Source: Nesterenkonia cremea
GTDB taxonomy: Bacteria; Actinomycetota; Actinomycetes; Actinomycetales; Micrococcaceae
Reading direction: 5' to 3'
NCBI RefSeq assembly: GCF_014642675.1
Contig: NZ_BMIS01000003.1
Span: 186,001 to 250,000, forward strand
Length of the DNA: 64,000 nt
In this document: positions 1-7,145 of the stretch, piece after piece
Layout of the letters: each line of letters opens with the position of its first letter
How positions within the stretch are numbered: the stretch's first letter is position 1
Made by a program: the position numbers and the translations under genes
The notes under the pieces: generated by a model
Told to the model about the DNA's origin: nothing
The model's database searches: none
Seen by the model: only the letters and a program-made list of their open reading frames with translations

Positions 1-1071
1 ACCCACGGCGATCTGCACGAGGACAGCCTGCTCATCGAGGGTGAGCGGGTGGTCGCAGTGACCGGCTGGACCGATCTGCACATCGGCGATCCCGCCGACG
101 ACTTCGCCTGGCTGACCGCTGTGGGCGCACCGGCCTTCCGGGATCAGGTGCTTCAGGCCTACGGGCAGCACCGCTCCGAGGAGGCAGACCCGTGTCTGAT
201 GCGCCGTGCCGCGCTGACCGCTGAGTTCGCTCTGGCCCAGTGGCTGGTGCGCGGCAAGGCCACCGAGAACCAGGAGATGGTCGATGAAGCGCTGGGGCTG
301 CTGAACCAGCTGGCCTCCGACATCGAGACCTACGGCGGACAGCCCATCGCGCTGACCCCCATGGAGGAGGAGGTCAAGGCTCCGGCCGAGACCCAGGACT
401 CCCGTCCGGTGGCGCGTGTGGGCGCCCATGCGACCGTCGCGGACAACGGCGAGTGGGCCGAGTCCGGCGAGGGCGATGTAGAGCCTGCGGTGATCACCGA
501 TTCCTCAGCTGACGGCTCTGCTGAGGATGCTGACACAGCTCACGACGCCGGCGGCTCCGCCGGTGCGCCGGCTGCGACTGATGAGGACGGCGAGCCCACC
601 GGTCAGGTGACTCCGCTCTCCCAGAGCCGGTGGGCGGATCCCGACGACGAGCCCACCGGTCAGTACCCGGCAGTTCCTGCCGATGAGGAGACCACGGGCA
701 CCATCCCGCCGGTGCAGGAGACAGTGGCTGAGGAGTCCGCGGCTGCCGCTGAGCCGCCGACCACGTCTGGCTCGCTTCCCATCCAACCTGATCAGCAGGC
801 CGAGCAGCGCGCCAAGCAGAAGAACTTCTTCCCGGCTCAGTCGGCGAACTCGGCACGGTCTGCCGGTTCTGCAGAGACCGCAGGCTCCGCGCGGACTGCG
901 GGGTCGGCGTCGTCGGCCTGTTCGGCGACTTCGGCGCAGTCTGCGGCCTCGGCTGCTGAGGCGGAGCAGGTTGAGGAGGCTGTTGCTGATCAGACTGCGG
1001 CTGAGCACTCCGAGGGTGCCGGCGGCGAGTCCATCTACTCGCGGCATCCCGGCCTTCGCCCGCCTCAGTAG
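1..1071 (+). CDS. Phosphotransferase-fold (APH/Mph-like) protein, 5' end outside the window, with long disordered tail
   Basis: The reading frame is open from base 1, so the real start lies upstream. The first visible residues carry the Brenner-type loop HGDLHEDSLL, followed by VTGWTDLHIGDPADDFAW, which aligns with the IDWxxAxxGDPAxD segment of aminoglycoside/macrolide phosphotransferases. Two usual metal-binding positions differ: the Asn after HGDLHxx is Ser, and the Asp of IDW is Gly. About 100 residues of the C-lobe follow, then roughly 220 residues rich in Glu, Asp, Ala and Ser, ending in a run of SA-x-SA triplets (about 840-960). The tail looks disordered. Function is unknown; a substrate kinase is possible, but the altered residues suggest a pseudokinase or scaffold. 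Confidence 0.75.
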   Translation, partial: THGDLHEDSLLIEGERVVAVTGWTDLHIGDPADDFAWLTAVGAPAFRDQVLQAYGQHRSEEADPCLMRRAALTAEFALAQWLVRGKATENQEMVDEALGLLNQLASDIETYGGQPIALTPMEEEVKAPAETQDSRPVARVGAHATVADNGEWAESGEGDVEPAVITDSSADGSAEDADTAHDAGGSAGAPAATDEDGEPTGQVTPLSQSRWADPDDEPTGQYPAVPADEETTGTIPPVQETVAEESAAAAEPPTTSGSLPIQPDQQAEQRAKQKNFFPAQSANSARSAGSAETAGSARTAGSASSACSATSAQSAASAAEAEQVEEAVADQTAAEHSEGAGGESIYSRHPGLRPPQ

Positions 1072-1175
1072 CTTTCCTCACGTTCCGCCCCGGAGGGAAT
1101 GATCCCCACAGAGCTGTGGTTGGTGTCTGACGTTCCACGCCTCCACCCACATCAACCACCGTAAGGGGACGCTTC

Positions 1176-2417
1176 TTGTCGCATTCGACACCTCTGCAGG
1201 AGACGACCGAGCGCCGCGACGAACCGCGGATGTCTCGCAAGCAGATCGCCCTGGCCATCCTGGCACTGTCGGTCGGCGGGTTCGCGATCGGTGTCACTGA
1301 GTTCGCCATCATGGGCCTGCAGCCCCAGGCGGTGGCCGATCTCTTCGGCGAGGTCAACGAGACCACTATGGCCCAGGGCGGCCAGCTGGTGACCTTCTAC
1401 GCGCTCGGCGTCGTCGTCGGTGCTCCGGTGCTGGCTCTGCTGGGTGCCAAGCGGGAGCGGAAGGCCTACGCCATCTTCCTGCTGGGCCTCTTCGCGATAG
1501 CCCATGTGCTGAGCTTCTTCGCGGCCACCTTCGAGCTGATGCTCGCCGCCCGCTTCCTCTCCGGTCTGCCCCATGGTGCCTACTTCGCCACCGCGGCGCT
1601 GATGGCCGCGCAGATGGCGGGGCCGGCCAAGCGCGCCCGGGCGATCTCGGTGGTGCTCTCCGGCATCGCCATCGCCAACCTGACCGGTGTCCCGGCGGTG
1701 ACCTGGGTGGGTCAACAGTTCGGCTGGCGTTGGATGTTCGCCGTCGTGGCCGCGCTGGCGGTGCTCACCATCCTCTTGGTGATGGTCTACGCTCCGCGTC
1801 AGATGCCGCCGGCGGGCGCCTCCATGCGCGGCGAGATGCGCGGCCTGGCGAATCAGCGCCTGTGGGTGGGCATCATCCTGGCGGTCGTCGGTTTCTCCGG
1901 GATGTTCGCCATCTACTCCTACATCTCCTACATCGCCACCGATGTCTCCGGCTTCGGCGAGGGCATGGTGCCGATGATCGTGCTGATCTTCGGCTCCGGC
2001 ATGGTGGTCGGCAACTTCCTGGGCGGCTGGGGCTCGGACAAGTCGGTGCTGGGAACAGTGATCACGGCCATGACCCTGGTCGCGCTGTTCATGGTGCTCT
2101 TCGGCACGCTGGCGCACATCCAGTGGCTCATGGTGCTGCTGCTGTTCCTGATCGGCTCCTCGGCCTCGATGCTCGGCCCGTCCATGCAGACCCACCTGAT
2201 CGACACGGCTCCGAAGGCCCCGCAGCTGGCGGCCAGCTTCCACCACTCGGCGTTCAACGCGGCCAACGCCCTGGGCGCCATGATGGGCGGCTGGGTGATT
2301 GCCGCCGGCTTCGGCCTGCGCGCCCCGGCCTACGCGGGTGCGACCGCGGCTACGCTCGGCCTGCTGATCACCCTGTACGCGATCTACCTGACCAAGCGAG
2401 CCGGCGAGAAGGTGTGA
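1176..2417 (+). CDS. MFS drug-efflux type transporter (DHA1 family)
   Basis: The 413-residue product has about 12 hydrophobic segments. Its N-terminal signature (SVGGFAIGVTEFAIMGLQP) is typical of the AraJ/YdhP/Cmx group of 12-helix proton-driven exporters. The start chosen is TTG at 1176, preceded by AAGGGG with good spacing. An in-frame ATG at 1230 has no clear ribosome site, although the residues between the two are charged and dispensable. The gene follows the phosphotransferase by 104 bases on the same strand and sits at the left edge of the defence island. The substrate cannot be read from the sequence; small hydrophobic drugs or sugars are typical for the family. Confidence 0.85.
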   Translation: MSHSTPLQETTERRDEPRMSRKQIALAILALSVGGFAIGVTEFAIMGLQPQAVADLFGEVNETTMAQGGQLVTFYALGVVVGAPVLALLGAKRERKAYAIFLLGLFAIAHVLSFFAATFELMLAARFLSGLPHGAYFATAALMAAQMAGPAKRARAISVVLSGIAIANLTGVPAVTWVGQQFGWRWMFAVVAALAVLTILLVMVYAPRQMPPAGASMRGEMRGLANQRLWVGIILAVVGFSGMFAIYSYISYIATDVSGFGEGMVPMIVLIFGSGMVVGNFLGGWGSDKSVLGTVITAMTLVALFMVLFGTLAHIQWLMVLLLFLIGSSASMLGPSMQTHLIDTAPKAPQLAASFHHSAFNAANALGAMMGGWVIAAGFGLRAPAYAGATAATLGLLITLYAIYLTKRAGEKV

Positions 2418-2571
2418 GGGGGTTGGTGGGTGCTTCTGCCTGGGGGCCGCGCGGCGCGGGCGGCTCTGGACCGCGCAAATCTGCAGATCCGGTAACGGGA
2501 TCATACAGACCGCGCACTCAGGTCCATGCAGACTCGGAAGTCGGTCGCATGCAGAACGGGAAGACACCTGG

Positions 2572-3297
2572 TCAGGAAGACGTTCCGCTGGGAGTGACCT
2601 CCGCGGCGCAGGCATCCACAAATCGTGAAAGCGTCTCAGAGTCCTCATCGTCGAGCCAATACATGCCGGTGCGATAGGTGATGATCTTCATGAGGCGCCG
2701 TGCGAACTCACGACGCTCCCCTCCGGCCAGCCCGCTGGAGACGATTGCTGAGGCCACTGCGTCTGAAATCCGCGGGCTCAGACTCGTGGTCTGACGCTCG
2801 AGGATCTGCGCGAACTCGTCCTCTGCCAGACCTGACGGACCGCCGAGGTACTCCGGAGACAGCACCGTAGCACGGCGCCACAGCCGCCGGAGCGCATGCC
2901 GTCGACTCTTCCCGTTGAACCGGTCCCGGTTCTTGGCCGGAAAACGACTCACCGTCAGATCGGGGAACACGACGAACGTCAAGTAGTCCCAGACATCGCC
3001 CCTTCCGGCCTCAGCCGGCAAGATGGGCAGACGTTTCCGCAATGACAGCGCGAGTCGCTTATCGAACTCGCGCGACTGGTCTCCCGTCACCTCCCCCAGG
3101 TCGGCGAGCACCCCTTCACGAAGCTGCTGGATGTCGATCTCGCTGACCGAGCGTCCGCCCGTGGGATCCACCGAGTACTCATCGGAGCGGACGACGAGCG
3201 GCTGAGGGACGTTGCCCTCGCGGAGAGCCGTCCAACGAGTCTCGACCGCCTCTCCCTTGAGCCGTCGCTGCAGCAGTGCCTTGGCACGTTCTTCCAT
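2572..3297 (-). CDS. Uncharacterised protein, last gene of MORC/Z1 operon (possibly DUF6339-like)
   Basis: The 241-residue soluble protein starts at the ATG at 3297, which shares one base with the stop of the preceding gene (TGATG). An upstream extension in the same frame would overlap that gene and is rejected. It has an Arg/Lys-rich middle (FNGKSRRHALRRLWRRA) after a hydrophobic DVWDYLTFVVFPDL segment. From memory this resembles proteins labelled DUF6339, but I cannot verify it. No catalytic motif is evident. The tight coupling to the MORC, Z1 and PD-(D/E)XK genes argues that it is a component of the same defence complex, for example a DNA-binding or regulatory subunit. That role is inferred from position only. 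Confidence 0.7.
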   Translation of the reverse strand: MEERAKALLQRRLKGEAVETRWTALREGNVPQPLVVRSDEYSVDPTGGRSVSEIDIQQLREGVLADLGEVTGDQSREFDKRLALSLRKRLPILPAEAGRGDVWDYLTFVVFPDLTVSRFPAKNRDRFNGKSRRHALRRLWRRATVLSPEYLGGPSGLAEDEFAQILERQTTSLSPRISDAVASAIVSSGLAGGERREFARRLMKIITYRTGMYWLDDEDSETLSRFVDACAAEVTPSGTSS

Positions 3298-4181
3298 CAC
3301 AGGGCGCCCTTCCAATAGCCCACTCCCGAGCTGAGACGAAGCTCGAACTCTCTCGGGTTCTCCTCCATAAGCTTCAGAGCCTGCTTCAGGTCGTTGCCCA
3401 TGCATCCCCTCGCAGTCTGATCAGCCGCCGCGATGATCGAGTCCGGATGTTGCTCGACGAAACGTTCGAGGGTTCCGCTCCTCGTGATCTCATCCGCCAA
3501 GGTTCGGGCCTCTTGGATCAGCGCCCTGGCCACGTCCTTCCTCATCGCCGCCATCACGTGGTCCGGGGCCGTCCCCTCGAGAAGAGCCTCAACGACCTCG
3601 AAGTCCGTGTTAAGGTGCAGCTTGGCATGAACGTTCATCGGAGCCTCTGGCTCCATGGCGTCCACCTCCAGGTACCACGGTGCCGCCGGAAAACGGGACT
3701 CCGTGAAGGAATAGGCCACCGTTGGGAAGCGGGCGCGGTCCCCCAGCGTGAGCTTCTGACGCCGTCGCTCCTGCAACCGAAGAGGGATCCCGAAGTCGGA
3801 GTCCCTGCCGCTGGCCAGCAGACATGCATCGAGGAGGAGCTCCTGACCCAGCTCAGAGCTCTCCGCCGTGACGGTGAGTTGCGCTCCGAGATGGCCGTAC
3901 GCGTCGAAGCTCAGAGGCATTTTGCGGACACGACGGAGATTCGTGTCCGGCGACAGCATCTCCGCCACCGCGGTGACCTCTTCGGGTACATACCCGGCAC
4001 GCTCCAGCGACCCACGGTCGACCAGCACCGCCAAGCTGAAGCTGATCTCGCTCTGAAGATCCATCTCAGTGTCCAGCTCCTCGAAGCTGACGACCTTCCC
4101 ATCGACGCTCAGGCCCCATCGGGGCCACCGGACATCGTCCGGCGCGAGGCGCGCATAGGGATACAGAGCCTGCCTAGGCAT
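3297..4181 (-). CDS. Uncharacterised protein of MORC/Z1 operon
   Basis: The 294-residue soluble protein opens with MPRQALYPYARLAPDDVRWP and has no signal peptide or membrane helix. I recognise no family. The N-terminal half looks beta-rich and alternating (SVDGKVVSFEELDTEMDLQ), and the C-terminal third is helical (QEARTLADEITRSG). The start overlaps the end of the MORC gene by 8 bases and the stop overlaps the next gene by 1 base, so all are translated together. By context it is a structural or specificity subunit of the defence system. No enzyme motif is visible. Confidence 0.72.
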   Translation of the reverse strand: MPRQALYPYARLAPDDVRWPRWGLSVDGKVVSFEELDTEMDLQSEISFSLAVLVDRGSLERAGYVPEEVTAVAEMLSPDTNLRRVRKMPLSFDAYGHLGAQLTVTAESSELGQELLLDACLLASGRDSDFGIPLRLQERRRQKLTLGDRARFPTVAYSFTESRFPAAPWYLEVDAMEPEAPMNVHAKLHLNTDFEVVEALLEGTAPDHVMAAMRKDVARALIQEARTLADEITRSGTLERFVEQHPDSIIAAADQTARGCMGNDLKQALKLMEENPREFELRLSSGVGYWKGAL

Positions 4182-6129
4182 CAGTCAGCACCTTCCCCTC
4201 CGTCACGTTCAGGTCGATCGCGGTGCCGCGCGGCACCGCCACCTTGATGGTCATCTGCTCTCCCGGGTCGCCGACGAAACCTCGGCGGGCTCCGTCCTCG
4301 ACGTCGCCCGAATCCGACGTCCAGATCTGGACATCCTGAGCCTCGAGATCCTCGTATCCCCCGGCGCTTCGCGCGCGCACGTCCAAGGCGAGCTCGACAG
4401 GACCCGATGCCTGTGGGCCGACTCGTAGCTGTACCTCGAAGGTCTGTCGTCCCTGGGCCCCCTCCACCGGATGAGCCGACATGAGGGTTACCAGCTCACT
4501 GCTCTCAGACGCACGCTTCGAGGAGCGCGACGAGGTTCGCCGCCCCGAGGTGCTCTCCTCGGCGATGTCGGGCGCGGGCACGAACCCGCGCAGGTCTTCG
4601 GCCACCCGCCTGGTCGAGCGACCGTCCGCCTTCGGGGCTGCACGACGCTGACGCAGGAAGCTCTTCAGCTTGGTGTCCACGGTCCGTTGCGTCCGTTGCA
4701 CCGTGGTGCTCGCCTCCTGATCGGTGGCGTGACCAGGAGTCCAGCTGTCATGGGCCGGCGGCTCCGCTGCGGCGAAGTGCGCGTCGAACTCGGGTCTCGG
4801 CTTGAACACGGCGTACCAGTTCCACGCGTCCGCCTCGATCTCCTGCCGCTGTACGTATTCGACCACCAGCTCCGCGTCGTGACGCATGTTGCACAGCGCA
4901 TCGGTGGCCAAAGAACCACCGTCAGGAAGGGCCGAGACGAGCCGGTGCTGACGAGCCATGGCGAGGTCTCCCACGTGGAGCCTCTTTCCCTGACCGTTAC
5001 GCCGGATCGGATGACATTCGATCTGCAGAAGCCCGCCTTCCACCTGGACCGTCATCTCGGTGACATGTGTCGCGCCCCGGGTCTGGTGATCACGGAGCGC
5101 GTTGAGGGTGTGCTTGTACGGCTCGAAGTCAGGCGCACCGGCGATGACGTCCGGGTCAGGGTCGTCGTCACCTCCGACATGGAAGCGCATCGGGGGTTCC
5201 CCGGTGTCTGGAAGCGGTGTCAGCTTGGGCCAGGCGAACTTGGCCGCCGCAGTCGCGATCTGACGGCGAAGCTCCGTCAAGCTGGAACGGTCGGAGACCC
5301 TCTGGGCACCTTCGAAGCGCGTCTCGTGGGAGTCACCGCTGTCCTCGGTGTCCTCCAGCGCGGCCTTCGCGACGAGAGGGTCGATGATCATGATCGATGT
5401 CCCGGTCTCGCCCTCCTGGAAGCGTCGGGTGAAGAGCCTCTCTCCGAGTGCTTTGGCCTCCTCCCCCACAAGGGGAAGGAGCTCCGAGTCGGCCGGGCTC
5501 CGGCCCCACCAGTGGACACCCGTGAAGCGCTGGCCCTCGTCGCTGTATTCATCACCATGGCAGACGCCGATGAGGCGGTGCTCCAGCGCACCCTCAGGGT
5601 TCCGGCACACCGTCCAGTAGACGACTGATCGCGAAGCGCCGGCAGTGAAGGCCGCTGTCTTCCCGAATCCGTAGGTGCCGCCGCTTCCCGAACCGGAAAC
5701 TTTGGTGGACCCGATGTCATAGACCAGCTTCACGAAGTTGGAAGTGTGGTCCACATCAGCGCTGCGCGGATCCAGGGGACCGTCCAGGCCCAAGGTGCCC
5801 CGGTCATAGACCTCCAATGTCGCGAAGTTCGCGTGCCGGAGAGAGTCTGCGAGCGGCGACACCGGAGGCAGGTCCTTGAAGACCTCCTCCCTCAGCACGC
5901 GGGCCCGCGGCTCAGGGATGAAGCGCGCGTACGCGCCATACTCCGGACGCCGACCTTCGAGTCGCGCGTCCCAGGTGTTCTGGATCGTCTCTCGGACCAG
6001 CAACTCGACCACGGTGAGCTTAGTGGCTCCCATCAGCCGGCCGAGGCCCTTGCCGCTCACATCTCCGTGACCATGCGGCTTCGAGTAGCGTTCGAGCGGC
6101 TCCGCGCCGCTCCTCGCTTCGAGCATCAT
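4174..6129 (-). CDS. MORC-like GHKL ATPase of a restriction/defence operon
   Basis: The 651-residue protein carries the Bergerat ATP-binding fold. The N box is LVRETIQNTWDAR (Glu47, Asn51, Asp54), the G1 box is EVYDRGTLG (Asp109, Gly111) and the G2 box is GSGSGGTYGFGKT (146-158). These match prokaryotic MORC/paraMORC ATPases, reported to occur in restriction-modification-like operons with Z1 proteins and endonucleases. The middle is probably an S5-like domain, and the last 200 residues are basic and then beta-rich. ATP binding would close a clamp on DNA. The start is ATG 6129 or the adjacent ATG 6126; both overlap the stop of the PD-(D/E)XK gene. Domain identity is firm; the exact partner roles are inferred. 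Confidence 0.88.
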   Translation of the reverse strand: MMLEARSGAEPLERYSKPHGHGDVSGKGLGRLMGATKLTVVELLVRETIQNTWDARLEGRRPEYGAYARFIPEPRARVLREEVFKDLPPVSPLADSLRHANFATLEVYDRGTLGLDGPLDPRSADVDHTSNFVKLVYDIGSTKVSGSGSGGTYGFGKTAAFTAGASRSVVYWTVCRNPEGALEHRLIGVCHGDEYSDEGQRFTGVHWWGRSPADSELLPLVGEEAKALGERLFTRRFQEGETGTSIMIIDPLVAKAALEDTEDSGDSHETRFEGAQRVSDRSSLTELRRQIATAAAKFAWPKLTPLPDTGEPPMRFHVGGDDDPDPDVIAGAPDFEPYKHTLNALRDHQTRGATHVTEMTVQVEGGLLQIECHPIRRNGQGKRLHVGDLAMARQHRLVSALPDGGSLATDALCNMRHDAELVVEYVQRQEIEADAWNWYAVFKPRPEFDAHFAAAEPPAHDSWTPGHATDQEASTTVQRTQRTVDTKLKSFLRQRRAAPKADGRSTRRVAEDLRGFVPAPDIAEESTSGRRTSSRSSKRASESSELVTLMSAHPVEGAQGRQTFEVQLRVGPQASGPVELALDVRARSAGGYEDLEAQDVQIWTSDSGDVEDGARRGFVGDPGEQMTIKVAVPRGTAIDLNVTEGKVLTDA

Positions 6130-7145
6130 GCGTCGCCCTCTCCGAATCGTGTGATGACCTGTGCGCTTTCGTCCTCATCCAGCGGGTCCCCGAGTGCGCC
6201 CAGAGCAAGTTCGTACTGCACGCCTGTCACGCCCTGCAACATCCGGCTCGCCAGTTGCGAAGCGCGGAGCCCCGGTCCGTCTGCCTCGATCGGCCACCAA
6301 CGCAGACGACGCACTGTGAAGAGGTGCTCACTGTGCTCGGCGTTGCCGACCACATACCCCGAAGCCTCCAAGGTCCCATCAAGTACGGGGACGGGGATGC
6401 CGGTTCTCTCGAGCTGATCCACAAGGTCGTCGACGGTCTCTCCCTCCGGGGCGATCTCCACCTCCAGCAGAGCCAGATGGCACCGCGCATGCCCCGCGGG
6501 GTCGAGCTGCCCCAGCCCGTGGATCGTCACTCGGTCATTGCCCGGCTGGGTGGTCGTCTTCACCTCGATCCGCGATGAGTGGCTGCGGAAATCCTGGCGT
6601 TCGCCGTCGCTCCCCTTCCACCAGGACGCCGCGTCAGCCCCGTGCTCCGCCGCCAGCATCTGAAGCATCTTCAGCTCGCCATAGAGCCCGGCCAGTTGCT
6701 GGACCGACTTTCCCTGCTTCGCAAGCTCCAGAAGGCGGCGCCAGTCACGCGCGGCCTCCGGAACCGCGTCGTCCGGGGACGTTCCGTCGTCGATGCGGAC
6801 TCGGATGTCCTCGAGAAAACGGCGGAACGCCACGTCCAGCGCGGGGACCTCACACACCAGACGCAGAAAGTGGCTGTCGGCGGTTTCGCTGGAGAGCCTC
6901 ATCTTCTCCGCGGAGACGGCCACCACCTGGCTGATGCGGAAGGCACGAGCTCGGCTCTGTGCCACACGGACGAAGCCGACGGCGCGGTTGGTCTTGTCCG
7001 TCGAGATGAAGAGATCAGCGCTCAGTCCCGTGACGCTCACTGGCACCACAGAGAAGGACTCACGTTGCCCGTCTGTCAGCGTGACCCCAGGACCCTGCTC
7101 TCTCACCTGGCGGACCGCCGATTCCACGTCTGGTGCCCAGTTCAT
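6126..7145 (-). CDS. PD-(D/E)XK nuclease-fold protein (DUF4420-like)
   Basis: The 339-residue protein contains a readable PD-(D/E)XK core: GLYGELKML (Glu157), then DF (Asp185) and RIEVKTTTQ (Glu194, Lys196), the residues that bind metal in this nuclease fold. Order and spacing match the PD-(D/E)XK motif proteins that accompany Z1 and MORC-like ATPases. The N-terminal 130 residues are of unknown fold. The start overlaps the Z1 stop by 4 bases (ATGA), and the stop overlaps the MORC start. It is likely the DNA-cleaving subunit of the operon, used with the Z1 motor and the GHKL clamp. Confidence 0.85.
   Translation of the reverse strand: MNWAPDVESAVRQVREQGPGVTLTDGQRESFSVVPVSVTGLSADLFISTDKTNRAVGFVRVAQSRARAFRISQVVAVSAEKMRLSSETADSHFLRLVCEVPALDVAFRRFLEDIRVRIDDGTSPDDAVPEAARDWRRLLELAKQGKSVQQLAGLYGELKMLQMLAAEHGADAASWWKGSDGERQDFRSHSSRIEVKTTTQPGNDRVTIHGLGQLDPAGHARCHLALLEVEIAPEGETVDDLVDQLERTGIPVPVLDGTLEASGYVVGNAEHSEHLFTVRRLRWWPIEADGPGLRASQLASRMLQGVTGVQYELALGALGDPLDEDESAQVITRFGEGDA

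Noticed and set aside
2418..2571. Attachment-site repeats at the left edge of the defence island
   Set aside because: Short duplications (GACCGCGCA, ATGCAGA) are close to each other and have no partner at the right edge near 14222-14398, so they do not mark an integration event.
1152..2648. Minus-strand 498-codon His/Gln/Glu-rich frame opposite the MFS gene
   Set aside because: The low-complexity composition is the reverse complement of transmembrane codons; the plus strand encodes a clear transporter.
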